A stretch of DNA of 64,000 bases from Ignavibacteria bacterium. Lineage in GTDB: Bacteria; Bacteroidota; Ignavibacteria; Tepidaquicellales; Tepidaquicellaceae. Below, piece after piece: positions 56,406 through 64,000 of this stretch; position 1 is the first letter of the stretch, and each line of letters starts with the position of its first letter. The notes below the pieces were generated by a model that saw only the letters and a program-made list of their open reading frames with translations, was not told the origin of the DNA and did not search any database. The position numbers and the translations under genes were made by a program. The stretch lies in the NCBI GenBank assembly GCA_015657505.1, contig JADLKE010000001.1, positions 321,199-385,198 on the forward strand. Reading direction: 5' to 3'.

Positions 56406-57017
56406 TTAAGACTCTTTAGTATTATCTGATTCTTTTTTTGTTTCGCCGTCAGCGGGCTTTGTCTCGGCGGCTTTTTTTGCCGCTTCCTGCGCCGCGAGGG
56501 CTTTTTTCTTTTCCTGTTCAGCGTTGAAATCCGCAAGCATCTTTTTCTTCTTCTCCGCTTCTTCGGGCGTCAGGTCCGAAAACTGGTACAGCAATTCCGC
56601 TCTCGAATAAGTCGAATATTCGAATACATCCGTCATATATATGCATTCGGTCGGACATGGGAACACGCACAACTGGCAGAAACAGCACTTAGCGAAATCA
56701 ATCGTGAAGTTAGTCACGTGAAGCGCTTTTTTCTTGCCCTGCGAAGTGACTCCTGTTTTCCCGACAACGTCTCCAGGTACGACCTTTACCGTCTCGATGT
56801 TAATGCAACTAACGGGGCACGCTTTCGCGCACTGGTCGCAGCCGATACAGTCTTCCATATTGACGAACAGACGGTTCCGCTCGCGTTCGGGCAACTGCAG
56901 CCTCTGCTCGGGATACTGAATAGTAACGCTTTTGCGGAATATCGACCTGACCGTAATAGACATCCCTATCAGTATTGTTGATACCGCCTGATAGATATGT
57001 GAAAAATATGCTTTCAT
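56406..57017 (-). CDS. nuoI: NADH-quinone oxidoreductase subunit I (two 4Fe-4S ferredoxin fold)
   Basis: A 203-residue subunit of the complex I connecting arm. Two [4Fe-4S] motifs are present: CIGCDQCAKACP (about residue 57) and CCFCQLCVFPCP (about 110), which pass electrons to cluster N2 in NuoB. After the ferredoxin domain comes a C-terminal extension of about 45 residues rich in Lys, Ala, Glu and Thr (from about residue 155), longer than in typical NuoI. Start ATG at 57017 is 20 bases after nuoH. Confidence 0.95.
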   Translation of the reverse strand: MKAYFSHIYQAVSTILIGMSITVRSIFRKSVTIQYPEQRLQLPERERNRLFVNMEDCIGCDQCAKACPVSCINIETVKVVPGDVVGKTGVTSQGKKKALHVTNFTIDFAKCCFCQLCVFPCPTECIYMTDVFEYSTYSRAELLYQFSDLTPEEAEKKKKMLADFNAEQEKKKALAAQEAAKKAAETKPADGETKKESDNTKES

Positions 57018-57036
57018 TAAAAATAGTTTTAAACTT

Positions 57037-58092
57037 TTATGTTAGAATAATATAAAGTCCGACAAGGAACAAATTCACGAGCGTAATAGGAATCAAATAT
57101 TTCCAGCACATAGTCATCAACTGGTCAATTCTCACCCTCGGAAGAGTCCATCTCAGCCACATTTGCACGAAGACGAGGAAGAGTCCCTTCGCGAGGAACC
57201 AGAACACCTGAAATACGGGAGTGTTCAGGAACGGAATCAGATTGCCGAAGGGCGACTGCCAGCCGCCGAGGAACAGGGTCGTGACGACACCTGACACTGC
57301 GAACATTTGCGCGTATTCCGCGAGGAAGAACATCGCGAACATCATACCCGAATAATCGACGTGCACTCCCGCAACGAGTTCCGAATCCGCTTCTGTGAGG
57401 TCGAAAGGAGTCCTGTTCGTTTCAGCGAGAGTTGACATAAACAGAATCACGGTCGAAACAACCATAATCGGAATCAGGAATATTTTAATTGCGGAACCCG
57501 GACCGCCGAATATAAACCAGTTAAAAACACCGCCCGCCTGCAATTCCGCCAGTTTCTGCATGCTCAGCGTGCCTGCGAGCATAACGACTACTATCGCGGA
57601 GAGCGCCGTAGGAATTTCGTAACTGACTATCTGCGCGACTGTTCTCATTCCGCCGAACAGCGAATACTTGTTATTCGAAGACCACCCTGCCATAAGCACG
57701 CCTATCACTCCGAGAGACGTAATCGCGAAGAAATAGAAAAGACCAAGGTTCATATCGACTCCGATGTAAACGGAACTGAACGGCAGAACGGCGTAGCCGA
57801 GGAATACGGAAGTAAACACTATGTAAGGCGCCATTCTGAAAAACAACTTATCCGTGCGGTTCGGAATTATAATCTCCTTTTGAATCAGCTTTAGAGTGTC
57901 GAGAATAGTCTGAAGCAGACCGAACCTGTCCGTTCTGTTAGGGCCTATGCGGTTTTGTATCCAGGCGGAAACTTTTCTTTCCCCAAGAACTGCATACAAA
58001 GCAAAAACGAGAACATATATGAGTATAGGGACAGGTATGAGTATATACGTCAGCAAGTTATCCCCGAACCATTGTGTAAATATGTTTCCCAA
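57037..58092 (-). CDS. nuoH: NADH-quinone oxidoreductase subunit H
   Basis: A 351-residue complex I subunit with eight to nine helices, forming the quinone chamber at the junction with NuoB and NuoD. The conserved GERKVSAWIQNRIGPNR loop (about residue 38) and AETNRTPFDLTEADSELVAG (about 220) are intact, and the Glu/Arg residues of the E-channel are in place. The start is TTG at 58092; no ATG lies before the conserved N-terminus. Confidence 0.96.
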   Translation of the reverse strand: MGNIFTQWFGDNLLTYILIPVPILIYVLVFALYAVLGERKVSAWIQNRIGPNRTDRFGLLQTILDTLKLIQKEIIIPNRTDKLFFRMAPYIVFTSVFLGYAVLPFSSVYIGVDMNLGLFYFFAITSLGVIGVLMAGWSSNNKYSLFGGMRTVAQIVSYEIPTALSAIVVVMLAGTLSMQKLAELQAGGVFNWFIFGGPGSAIKIFLIPIMVVSTVILFMSTLAETNRTPFDLTEADSELVAGVHVDYSGMMFAMFFLAEYAQMFAVSGVVTTLFLGGWQSPFGNLIPFLNTPVFQVFWFLAKGLFLVFVQMWLRWTLPRVRIDQLMTMCWKYLIPITLVNLFLVGLYIILT

Positions 58093-58115
58093 TTTATATA
58101 AGTTAAAATTTATTA

Positions 58116-59234
58116 TTATCTGTCAATGCAGCCGAGCACGATATCGAAACTGCCGAGAATCATCACGACATCGGCAATCATGTGGCCTCTGGAAATCTGA
58201 TTAATTACGCTGATGTTGCAGAACGACGGCGATCTTGCCTTCACCCTGTAAGGATTGAGGCTTCCGTCGCTTATAATATAATATCCGAGTTCGCCTTTGG
58301 GCGATTCAGTTCTCACGTAAGATTCACCCGCGACGGGTTTCACGCGTTTCGGCACGGCCGATTGAACGTCGCCCTCGGGAATTGAATCGATAGCCTGTTC
58401 TATTATTCTGAGCGACTGCTCAATTTCATAAGCGCGCACGATATACCTGTTCCAGCAATCGCCGACGACGCCGCGCTCGCCGGTACCGACGCAGATATCG
58501 AAATCGAATTTATTGTAAATCGAATACGGGTCTGATTTTCTGAGGTCGTATTTCACACCCGAGCCTCTAAGCGTCGGACCCGACACACCCGCGTTAATAG
58601 CGACTTCGGGCGGAAGGATGCCGATTTTTGCCGTTCTTTCGATGAAAATTTTATTGTATGAAAGAAGGTTATTAATCATTTTCATCCTCGGCCTGAGGTA
58701 CTTGACAAGTTCCTTCGTCTTGGTTATGAACTCGGGAGTAATATCGTGTGAGAGACCACCGACCCAGATATAATTATAGAGCATTCTCGCTCCGCAAACA
58801 ATTTCAAACAATTCAAGAACTTTTTCCCTGTCCATGAAGCAGTACAGGAACGGCGTCATCGCACCGGAGTCGTTACCGTAAGTTCCGATTGCGACGAGGT
58901 GGGAAGCGATTCTCTGTAATTCCGCCATAATCACCCTAATGTATTCAACTCTCTCGGGAACTTCTATTCCGAGCAGTTTCTCGACGGCAAGCACATACGC
59001 GAGTTCATTGCTCATCGCGTTCAGATAGTCCATTCTATCGGTATACGGAATCACCTGCGGATAAGTCATAGCTTCGGCGTGTTTTTCAAAGCACCTGTGA
59101 AGATAGCCCAGGACGGGCTTGACTTCTTCCACAATTTCACCGTTCAAGGTAAGAACGAGCCTGAGCACACCGTGTGTAGAAGGGTGCTGCGGACCCATGT
59201 TCAAAATCATTTCTTCAGTTCTTAATTCTGCCAT
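58116..59234 (-). CDS. nuoD: NADH-quinone oxidoreductase subunit D (49 kDa)
   Basis: A 372-residue complex I subunit of the quinone-binding module, homologous to [NiFe]-hydrogenase large subunits but without the nickel cysteines. [13 protein letters not shown] (about residue 15) carries the His that contacts the quinone head group, with a Tyr in [12 protein letters not shown] (about 70). [23 protein letters not shown] and the C-terminal [11 protein letters not shown] complete the family pattern. It lies 23 bases after nuoC. Confidence 0.96.
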   Translation of the reverse strand: MAELRTEEMILNMGPQHPSTHGVLRLVLTLNGEIVEEVKPVLGYLHRCFEKHAEAMTYPQVIPYTDRMDYLNAMSNELAYVLAVEKLLGIEVPERVEYIRVIMAELQRIASHLVAIGTYGNDSGAMTPFLYCFMDREKVLELFEIVCGARMLYNYIWVGGLSHDITPEFITKTKELVKYLRPRMKMINNLLSYNKIFIERTAKIGILPPEVAINAGVSGPTLRGSGVKYDLRKSDPYSIYNKFDFDICVGTGERGVVGDCWNRYIVRAYEIEQSLRIIEQAIDSIPEGDVQSAVPKRVKPVAGESYVRTESPKGELGYYIISDGSLNPYRVKARSPSFCNISVINQISRGHMIADVVMILGSFDIVLGCIDR

Positions 59235-59257
59235 TTTTGTTATGGTAAAAATTTATA

Positions 59258-59737
59258 TCAATATGGAATTTTCATCCCGTTATAAAATTCGGGGACTTTG
59301 TAATCTTTTCTGAGCGGATGTCCTTCCCAGTCTTCGGGCAGGAGAATTCTTCTCAGGTCGGGATTGCCTTCGAATATCATTCCTACGAGGTCGAATGCCT
59401 CGCGCTCGTGCCACTCCGCCGCCGCCCATACATCCGACACGGATTTAATTTTCGGGTCCGACTTCGGAACGAGGCATTTGACAACGAGTTGATGGCCGAG
59501 AGCATAAGAACACAGATGATATACAACGGCAAGATTGTCCTTGTCGTAATCCACTCCGCTGAGGCAGGAAAGATTATCGAATTGCATAGACTCCTCATCC
59601 CTGAGGAACAATGCAACGGCGTCAATCTTCGACGCATCCGCGAAAAAGAACGGTCTCACGGGCAGGTCAGTTTTCAACTCCCCTATCCCTTCGCCGAACA
59701 CGGATTTCAGTTTATTGTAAATCTCGTTAATTTCCAT
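59258..59737 (-). CDS. nuoC: NADH-quinone oxidoreductase subunit C (30 kDa)
   Basis: A peripheral-arm subunit of about 159 residues with the family signature EWHEREAFDLVGMIFEGNPDLRRILLPEDWEGHPLRKDY (positions 105-145 roughly). It pairs with NuoD and NuoB. The frame also allows a TTG start at 59746, but the ATG at 59737 (MEINEIY) avoids overlap with nuoB and is preferred. It is separate from NuoD, not fused as in E. coli. Confidence 0.93.
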   Translation of the reverse strand: MEINEIYNKLKSVFGEGIGELKTDLPVRPFFFADASKIDAVALFLRDEESMQFDNLSCLSGVDYDKDNLAVVYHLCSYALGHQLVVKCLVPKSDPKIKSVSDVWAAAEWHEREAFDLVGMIFEGNPDLRRILLPEDWEGHPLRKDYKVPEFYNGMKIPY

Positions 59738-59738
59738 A

Positions 59739-60248
59739 TTATGCAATGTGTTTTGCTAATGATTGGTTTCTAATTCTTTCCTGTAATTTGATAAGACCTT
59801 CGAGAAGCGCTTCGGGTCTCGGGGGACAGCCCGGGACGTAAACGTCGACGGGAATAATCCTGTCGATTCCTTTCAGGACGTGGTATCCGTGCTCCCAGTA
59901 AGGGCCTCCGCAGTTCGCGCAACTTCCCATCGAGAGTATATACTTCGGCGCGGGCATTTCATCATAAAGTCTCTTGATTCTCGTTGCCATCTTCAGCGTG
60001 ACCGTGCCCGAAATGAGAATGATATCAACGTGCCTCGGTGAAGGTCTTGGAATAATGCCGAACCTGTCGAGGTCGTAATGAGAAGCGGAAGTAGCCATCA
60101 TCTCGATGGCGCAGCACGCGAGACCGAAGAACATCTGCCACATAGAAGACAGGCGGCTCCAGTTTAAAAGTTTATCCATAGAAGTGATAATGATGTTACC
60201 ACTTTCGAACTGCTCAACCGAATTGTCAAGCTTGTTTAAAATTCCCAT
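59739..60248 (-). CDS. nuoB: NADH-quinone oxidoreductase subunit B (PSST)
   Basis: A 169-residue complex I subunit that binds cluster N2, the last electron carrier before quinone. The ligand cysteines are visible: LACCAIEMM (tandem pair, about residue 45), MGSCANCGG (about 107) and VPGCPPRP (about 138). Length and motif spacing match the family. It lies 4 bases after nuoA. Confidence 0.96.
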   Translation of the reverse strand: MGILNKLDNSVEQFESGNIIITSMDKLLNWSRLSSMWQMFFGLACCAIEMMATSASHYDLDRFGIIPRPSPRHVDIILISGTVTLKMATRIKRLYDEMPAPKYILSMGSCANCGGPYWEHGYHVLKGIDRIIPVDVYVPGCPPRPEALLEGLIKLQERIRNQSLAKHIA

Positions 60249-60252
60249 AGAG

Positions 60253-60663
60253 TTATTCTTCGCTTTTGAATATTTGTCTTTCTAATTTTGGAATGATAGG
60301 CTGCGGTTTATCCCAGTACAGGTCGCCTTTAGCGTAGGCATAAATAAACCCGACAATCAGAATGAACAGAAAAACCGCCATTTCGACGAATGCCAACGCG
60401 CCCAGGCTCTTAAAGACCACTGCCCAAGGGAACAAGAACACTATTTCGACATCGAAAATTATAAAAATCAGCGCAACAACATAATACCTGAAATTGAACC
60501 TTATCCAGGTATCACCTACCGTTTCTTCGCCGCATTCGTATGTGGAATATTTTCCTTTGGATGGAAACCTTGGGGCCAGAATCCTTGCTGTTATGATAGC
60601 GACGCCGATGAAGGCTATCGAGATAATCATAAAAATCAGCACTTGCCCAAAATTTGATAACAT
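60253..60663 (-). CDS. nuoA: NADH-quinone oxidoreductase subunit A
   Basis: A 136-residue complex I membrane subunit with three helices. It has the conserved [40 protein letters not shown] block (residues about 40-80) that interacts with NuoJ and NuoH. It is the first gene of the nuoABCDHIJK-L-M-N operon. The birA stop lies 53 bases upstream, so a transcript from birA could continue into the operon. Confidence 0.95.
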   Translation of the reverse strand: MLSNFGQVLIFMIISIAFIGVAIITARILAPRFPSKGKYSTYECGEETVGDTWIRFNFRYYVVALIFIIFDVEIVFLFPWAVVFKSLGALAFVEMAVFLFILIVGFIYAYAKGDLYWDKPQPIIPKLERQIFKSEE

Positions 60664-60715
60664 GAGGTATTTTTCTTTTATGATTACTAATTAATAACAA
60701 ATCTAAAGAAAAATA

Positions 60716-61498
60716 CTAATAAATGAAACTGATTTCTCCGGTATAAAATGTGGAAATGTTTTCTGAATTGCTATTATCGGATATTTTTATCTTAATTCCG
60801 CCGTCGTCGGATACTTCGACCACTTCGCCGCACAATTCTTCCCCGTTATCCGCCAATCTGAACCTTACCTGCCTGCCGAATATGTCAGTATTCAGGCGCC
60901 AGAGTTCCATAAGAATGCTCTCCTGCGAGAGCAGCATCAGGTTTTCATAGAAGATTCTAATAATCGCGTTGATGATGCCGTTTATTTCGAAATCCTTGCC
61001 GAAGAACTTGCTTAGGGAAGTCGCTTTCTCCTTCAAGTCATCGGGAAACAGATTCTGGTTAACGTTTACGCCGATACCGATTATGAATTTCTTCGGCACG
61101 TCGTTGATGCTGACGAGTTCAGTAAGGACGCCCGCGATTTTTTTCGAATTAAGGAGCACGTCGTTAGGCCATTTAAGCCTGAACAGTCCTTCGGAGCCCG
61201 ACGCCGAACTTTCGGTAATCTCCTTGAGAGCGCGGAGTATAACATAAGACGTATAAAAATTTACGAGATGGATTTTTGAAATATCGAGTTTCTTGACGAG
61301 TGTAATTGTTATGTTCTTTCCTTTGTCGGACTGCCAGGCGCGTTCGAATCTTCCCCTGCCTTTTGACTGATAATCCGCGACTATGAGAATATCGTCATCG
61401 CTAGTTTCCAGTTTCGCGAATTTGTTTGTCGAGTCAACGGAATCCAGATAATACACTTTATTAATGCCGCTGCCGCTTAATTTCACAAAATCAATCAT
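60716..61498 (-). CDS. birA: Biotin-[acetyl-CoA-carboxylase] ligase, no DNA-binding domain
   Basis: A 260-residue class I biotin protein ligase that joins biotin-AMP to the carboxyl carrier protein. The catalytic core shows GRGRFERAWQS (biotinoyl-AMP loop, about residue 47), KWPNDVLLNSKKIAGVLTE (about 110) and IIGIGVNVNQN (about 140), with the C-terminal SH3-like domain. The N-terminal repressor helix-turn-helix of E. coli BirA is absent. Its ATG overlaps the stop of the serine protease gene by 4 bases. Confidence 0.94.
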   Translation of the reverse strand: MIDFVKLSGSGINKVYYLDSVDSTNKFAKLETSDDDILIVADYQSKGRGRFERAWQSDKGKNITITLVKKLDISKIHLVNFYTSYVILRALKEITESSASGSEGLFRLKWPNDVLLNSKKIAGVLTELVSINDVPKKFIIGIGVNVNQNLFPDDLKEKATSLSKFFGKDFEINGIINAIIRIFYENLMLLSQESILMELWRLNTDIFGRQVRFRLADNGEELCGEVVEVSDDGGIKIKISDNSNSENISTFYTGEISFIY

Positions 61499-63111
61499 TT
61501 TTTTCTGGCGGGTTTATCTTTTGAATTATTCGATTCGTATTCCTTTCTTTTCTGGTCTTTCACGGCTTTAGCGCCCGTATCGTCGTCTCTTTCATCCTGC
61601 TGCTCATCGGTTATTTTGTGTTCGGGTTTTTTATCCGAGTCCTTGTTTTTAGTATTGCGGATGTTCTCATTATTATACGTCAGCGCGAGATAGCAATCGA
61701 CTCTTCCGTAGCCGTAATACATATCCCAACCGGGTTTATCTTCCGAAGAGTCGCCTATTCTGTCCCGAGCAGTTTCTTTGATTATAGTTTTTATTTCATC
61801 AAGCGTTCTCGTTTTATCCTGTGAAAGGAGAAGAGAAGCGAGCGCGCTAACTATTGCGGTTGATTGCGACGTTCCGCTCCAGTAAGTGTCGAAAACGTAA
61901 GGGTCCGAATATTCAAGACCGTAAATTTTATTGCCTGGAGCAACCACCGCGATGTGCCGGCCGTAGCAACTGCCGCCACCCCAGGAGAATCTTTTGCATC
62001 TTTTACCATCCGAGTCCGTCGCTCCGACAGCGAACACCCCATCGTACGCGGCGGGATAATAATTCTTGCCGTCGCCTTTATTCATCATTGCGGCAGAGAC
62101 GAAGACGCCTTTTTTAACGGCGTAATCGACAGCGGATTTAAGAACCTTAGAATAATCATCGCCGCCTTCGCTCATATTAATTATATTCGCGCCGTTATCA
62201 ACGGCGTACTTAATAGATTTAGCCCACCACTCGTATTCTCCCGTGTTGTTGTCGCTGAGGTTCTTGCATATCATTAATTTGCTGTTTCCGTTGATTCCCG
62301 CGAAGCCGTATGAATTGTTCACGTTCGCGCCGATAACGCTGGCGATGTTCGTACCGTGTCCGAATCCGTCGCGGGTGTTATTGCTTTCATACGCAAAATC
62401 CCATCCCTTGTAATCATCGACGTATCCGTTGCCGTCGTCGTCGATGTCGTTATCGGGAATTTCCTTCTTGTTCACCCAAATTCTTCCCCGTAGGTCGGGG
62501 CTGCTGTCTTCCACGCCTGAATCGAGAATCGCGATAATCAAATCAGCGCTTCCCTGTTCGATGTCCCAGGCTTTAATGATATTTATATCCTCGCCGACTT
62601 TCGCGGCGTCGCCGCTGCTTGGTTTAATGTTTCCGAGATTGTTAAGGTACCATTGCTTGGAGAAATAGGTATCGTTCGGGAAATACTCGGTTTCTTTCCT
62701 TCCGGCCGATCGGCCTATATAGTTCGGCTCTCCGAATTCTATATCGCCGCAATCGGAATAATCACTTATTATCTGTTCGATATTGCCTGTTTCACTTGCA
62801 AGGTAAAAAACGTAAATGCGGGACAAGCCGAGTTCGTCATAGAGAACGGGGTCCCCGTTGTTGAGTTCAAAAACGCGCTGTATCTTCGATACATTATATT
62901 TCTTATTCAGCAGGTCAATTGAAGGAATGCCCGTTTTCGTCAGCAGTTTTCCTGTTGCCTCAGAGACACCGATTTCCTTCTTTGTTTTTACGAAGAATTT
63001 ATTTTTTGTGTACAGCGAAAAGCCCGTATTGCCGACAGCGGAACTACTGGTAAAGAGTCCGTCCGTCAAGAGCACTGCTAAAGCAAGCGATATACAAAAT
63101 AATATCTTCAT
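61495..63111 (-). CDS. Subtilisin-like (S8) serine protease, secreted
   Basis: A 538-residue protease with a signal peptide from the ATG at 63111 (MKILFCISLALAVLL), a propeptide-like region to about residue 150, and an S8 domain with all three catalytic residues: ILDSGVEDS (Asp, about 195), GHGTNIASVIGA (His, about 250) and GTSQSTAIVSA (Ser, about 420). The frame extends to 63162, but that start would bury the signal peptide. The last 50 residues are a very charged Lys/Asp/Glu tail, not a T9SS sorting domain. It is followed by birA with a 4-base overlap. Confidence 0.9.
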   Translation of the reverse strand: MKILFCISLALAVLLTDGLFTSSSAVGNTGFSLYTKNKFFVKTKKEIGVSEATGKLLTKTGIPSIDLLNKKYNVSKIQRVFELNNGDPVLYDELGLSRIYVFYLASETGNIEQIISDYSDCGDIEFGEPNYIGRSAGRKETEYFPNDTYFSKQWYLNNLGNIKPSSGDAAKVGEDINIIKAWDIEQGSADLIIAILDSGVEDSSPDLRGRIWVNKKEIPDNDIDDDGNGYVDDYKGWDFAYESNNTRDGFGHGTNIASVIGANVNNSYGFAGINGNSKLMICKNLSDNNTGEYEWWAKSIKYAVDNGANIINMSEGGDDYSKVLKSAVDYAVKKGVFVSAAMMNKGDGKNYYPAAYDGVFAVGATDSDGKRCKRFSWGGGSCYGRHIAVVAPGNKIYGLEYSDPYVFDTYWSGTSQSTAIVSALASLLLSQDKTRTLDEIKTIIKETARDRIGDSSEDKPGWDMYYGYGRVDCYLALTYNNENIRNTKNKDSDKKPEHKITDEQQDERDDDTGAKAVKDQKRKEYESNNSKDKPARKK

Positions 63112-63482
63112 CTGTCTTCGGCTATTTGGTAAAATAATTCTACGATAACTTACTTTAAACACTAAATTTAATACTAAAGTTACATTTATTATATGTTAAA
63201 ATGCGCGGTTTTGTTCCCGCTCAAGCGAAAATTATTCGGAAATATCTTTCATATAAGGGGTAGGACAAATTCAGAGAACCCGATACTGAGCAAATAAGAT
63301 TATGAATGCGGGAAAGTCCCGTTAAGGGAAATTGTTTTTTGTATTTTATATTAGGCATAACATAAGTATAATAATTGTTTCATCTATCTTCATTTTCAAT
63401 AGTGTTTTTCTTTTAGGGAACAGATATCATATACGTTAAGTATAAAAAGAAAAAAATTTCTCAAACATATTCTTTGCATGCT
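63112..63482. other. 371-base divergent spacer
   Basis: AT-rich DNA between the protease start and the plus-strand gene at 63483. It contains a small hairpin CGGGA-AAG-TCCCG (63309-63321) and several TATA-like strings; no promoter meets the Bacteroidota -33/-7 spacing. No gene is evident. Confidence 0.4.
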
Positions 63483-64000
63483 ATGAAAAACCATAAATTG
63501 TTTTTATCCGCCGTACTTGTGATAGCGTTGATAATATCGCTCACTTCGATGAAGTCATCCGCGGCGGTTTATGATTACGAATCCGGCTGGAAAGCGGTGG
63601 ATTCGCTTTACAACAACGGACTGCCGGAATCGGCAATGAAAGTCCTCGATGAGATTTTCGCGAAAGCGAAGAGCGAAAATAATACCGTTAACTACATCAG
63701 AGCCGTGATTTACAGGGTGAAACTGACCGAGTATAATGAGGAGGATTCGTTCGAGAAAAACATCGCAAAGATGATTACCGAGGAGGCGGAAGCGGTATCG
63801 CCTTTAAAACAATTTATGAGTTCGCTTGTCGCAGACATGTACTGGACATATTATCAGCAGAACAGGTACAACATTCTCAACAGGTCGAAGGTCGTGAATT
63901 ATAAACTTGAGGATATCAAGACCTGGGACGCAAGCAGGTTCATAGAGAAGTCGATACAATATTACAACGCGTCGCTCACTGAGCCCGAAATTCTGCAAGG
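63483..64000 (+). CDS. N-terminus of a probable alpha-2-macroglobulin-like secreted protein (cut by window end)
   Basis: The frame is open from ATG 63483 to the window edge (172 residues). A signal peptide (MKNHKLFLSAVLVIALIISL to about residue 25) is followed by helical sequence with the wording of FCB alpha-2-macroglobulin N-termini: WKAVDSLYNNGLPESAMKVL, then SSLVADMYWTYYQQNRY and DIKTWDASRFIEKSI. Such proteins trap proteases at the cell surface, often with a C-terminal thioester domain that would lie beyond the window. The assignment rests on similarity of pattern only. It is divergent from the S8 protease gene. Confidence 0.7.
   Translation, partial: MKNHKLFLSAVLVIALIISLTSMKSSAAVYDYESGWKAVDSLYNNGLPESAMKVLDEIFAKAKSENNTVNYIRAVIYRVKLTEYNEEDSFEKNIAKMITEEAEAVSPLKQFMSSLVADMYWTYYQQNRYNILNRSKVVNYKLEDIKTWDASRFIEKSIQYYNASLTEPEILQ

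Overview
The window reads as a chromosome segment from the Bacteroidota/Chlorobiota (FCB) group, most likely an Ignavibacteria-like bacterium. Evidence seen here: a type IX secretion (T9SS) type A C-terminus with the QNYPNPFNP motif, a lamin-tail secreted protein with a FlgD/gliding-type C-terminus, a complex I operon without nuoEFG, few Shine-Dalgarno sequences, several genes that can only start at TTG, and AT-leaning DNA. The species assignment is inference; no rRNA gene is present.

Layout. 1-12.4 kb is a surface-polysaccharide locus, almost all on the minus strand: phosphoglucomutase/phosphomannomutase, Wza-like export protein, Wzz-like chain-length protein, Wzy/ligase-like polymerase, Wzx flippase, glycosyltransferases (GT2, two GT4) and a hexapeptide acyltransferase, with the 3' end of a plus-strand GT2 at the left edge. 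12.5-16.5 kb holds an LPG-synthase-like membrane protein, maf, proS and a divergent SRAP/HMCES gene. 16.5-26.6 kb carries cell-surface and envelope genes: a BNR-repeat T9SS protein, tRNA-Pro, an apparent operon of two GT-C membrane glycosyltransferases plus a three-domain lamin-tail protein, an NlpC/P60 peptidase and a Bax-inhibitor-1 family protein whose N-terminus is split by a poly-A frameshift. 26.7-36.9 kb is mainly housekeeping: guaB, a thermonuclease-like protein, thymidine phosphorylase, comEC, another GT-C protein, an Acg-type nitroreductase with a methyltransferase-like membrane protein, and rluD. 37-50 kb contains an MltD-like LysM transglycosylase, tRNA-Thr with a truncated duplicate, a membrane-NUDIX fusion, a 1869-residue nine-PAS hybrid histidine kinase, a methionine-heptad coiled-coil membrane protein and a methyltransferase. 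50.3-60.7 kb is the respiratory complex I operon nuoABCDHIJKLMN, with a tRNA-Leu gene between nuoL and nuoM and a single-base frameshift in nuoN. 60.7-64 kb has birA, a subtilisin-like protease and the start of a probable alpha-2-macroglobulin-like gene.

How the parts fit. The left locus contains most of a Wzx/Wzy-type route: sugar-phosphate supply, transferases, flippase, polymerase, length control and outer-membrane export. The initiating phosphoglycosyltransferase and a Wzc kinase are not seen. The GT-C/lamin-tail operon suggests glycosylation of secreted proteins. Complex I without its NADH module must take electrons from another donor or use modules encoded elsewhere.

No clearly new defence or mobile system was recognised. 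The most unusual items are the two homopolymer-associated frameshifts (BI-1 and nuoN), the tRNA-Thr 3'-end duplication, the intergenic repeat families, the ComEC with a degenerate metallo-beta-lactamase motif, the fusion and coiled-coil proteins, and the GT-C/lamin-tail operon.
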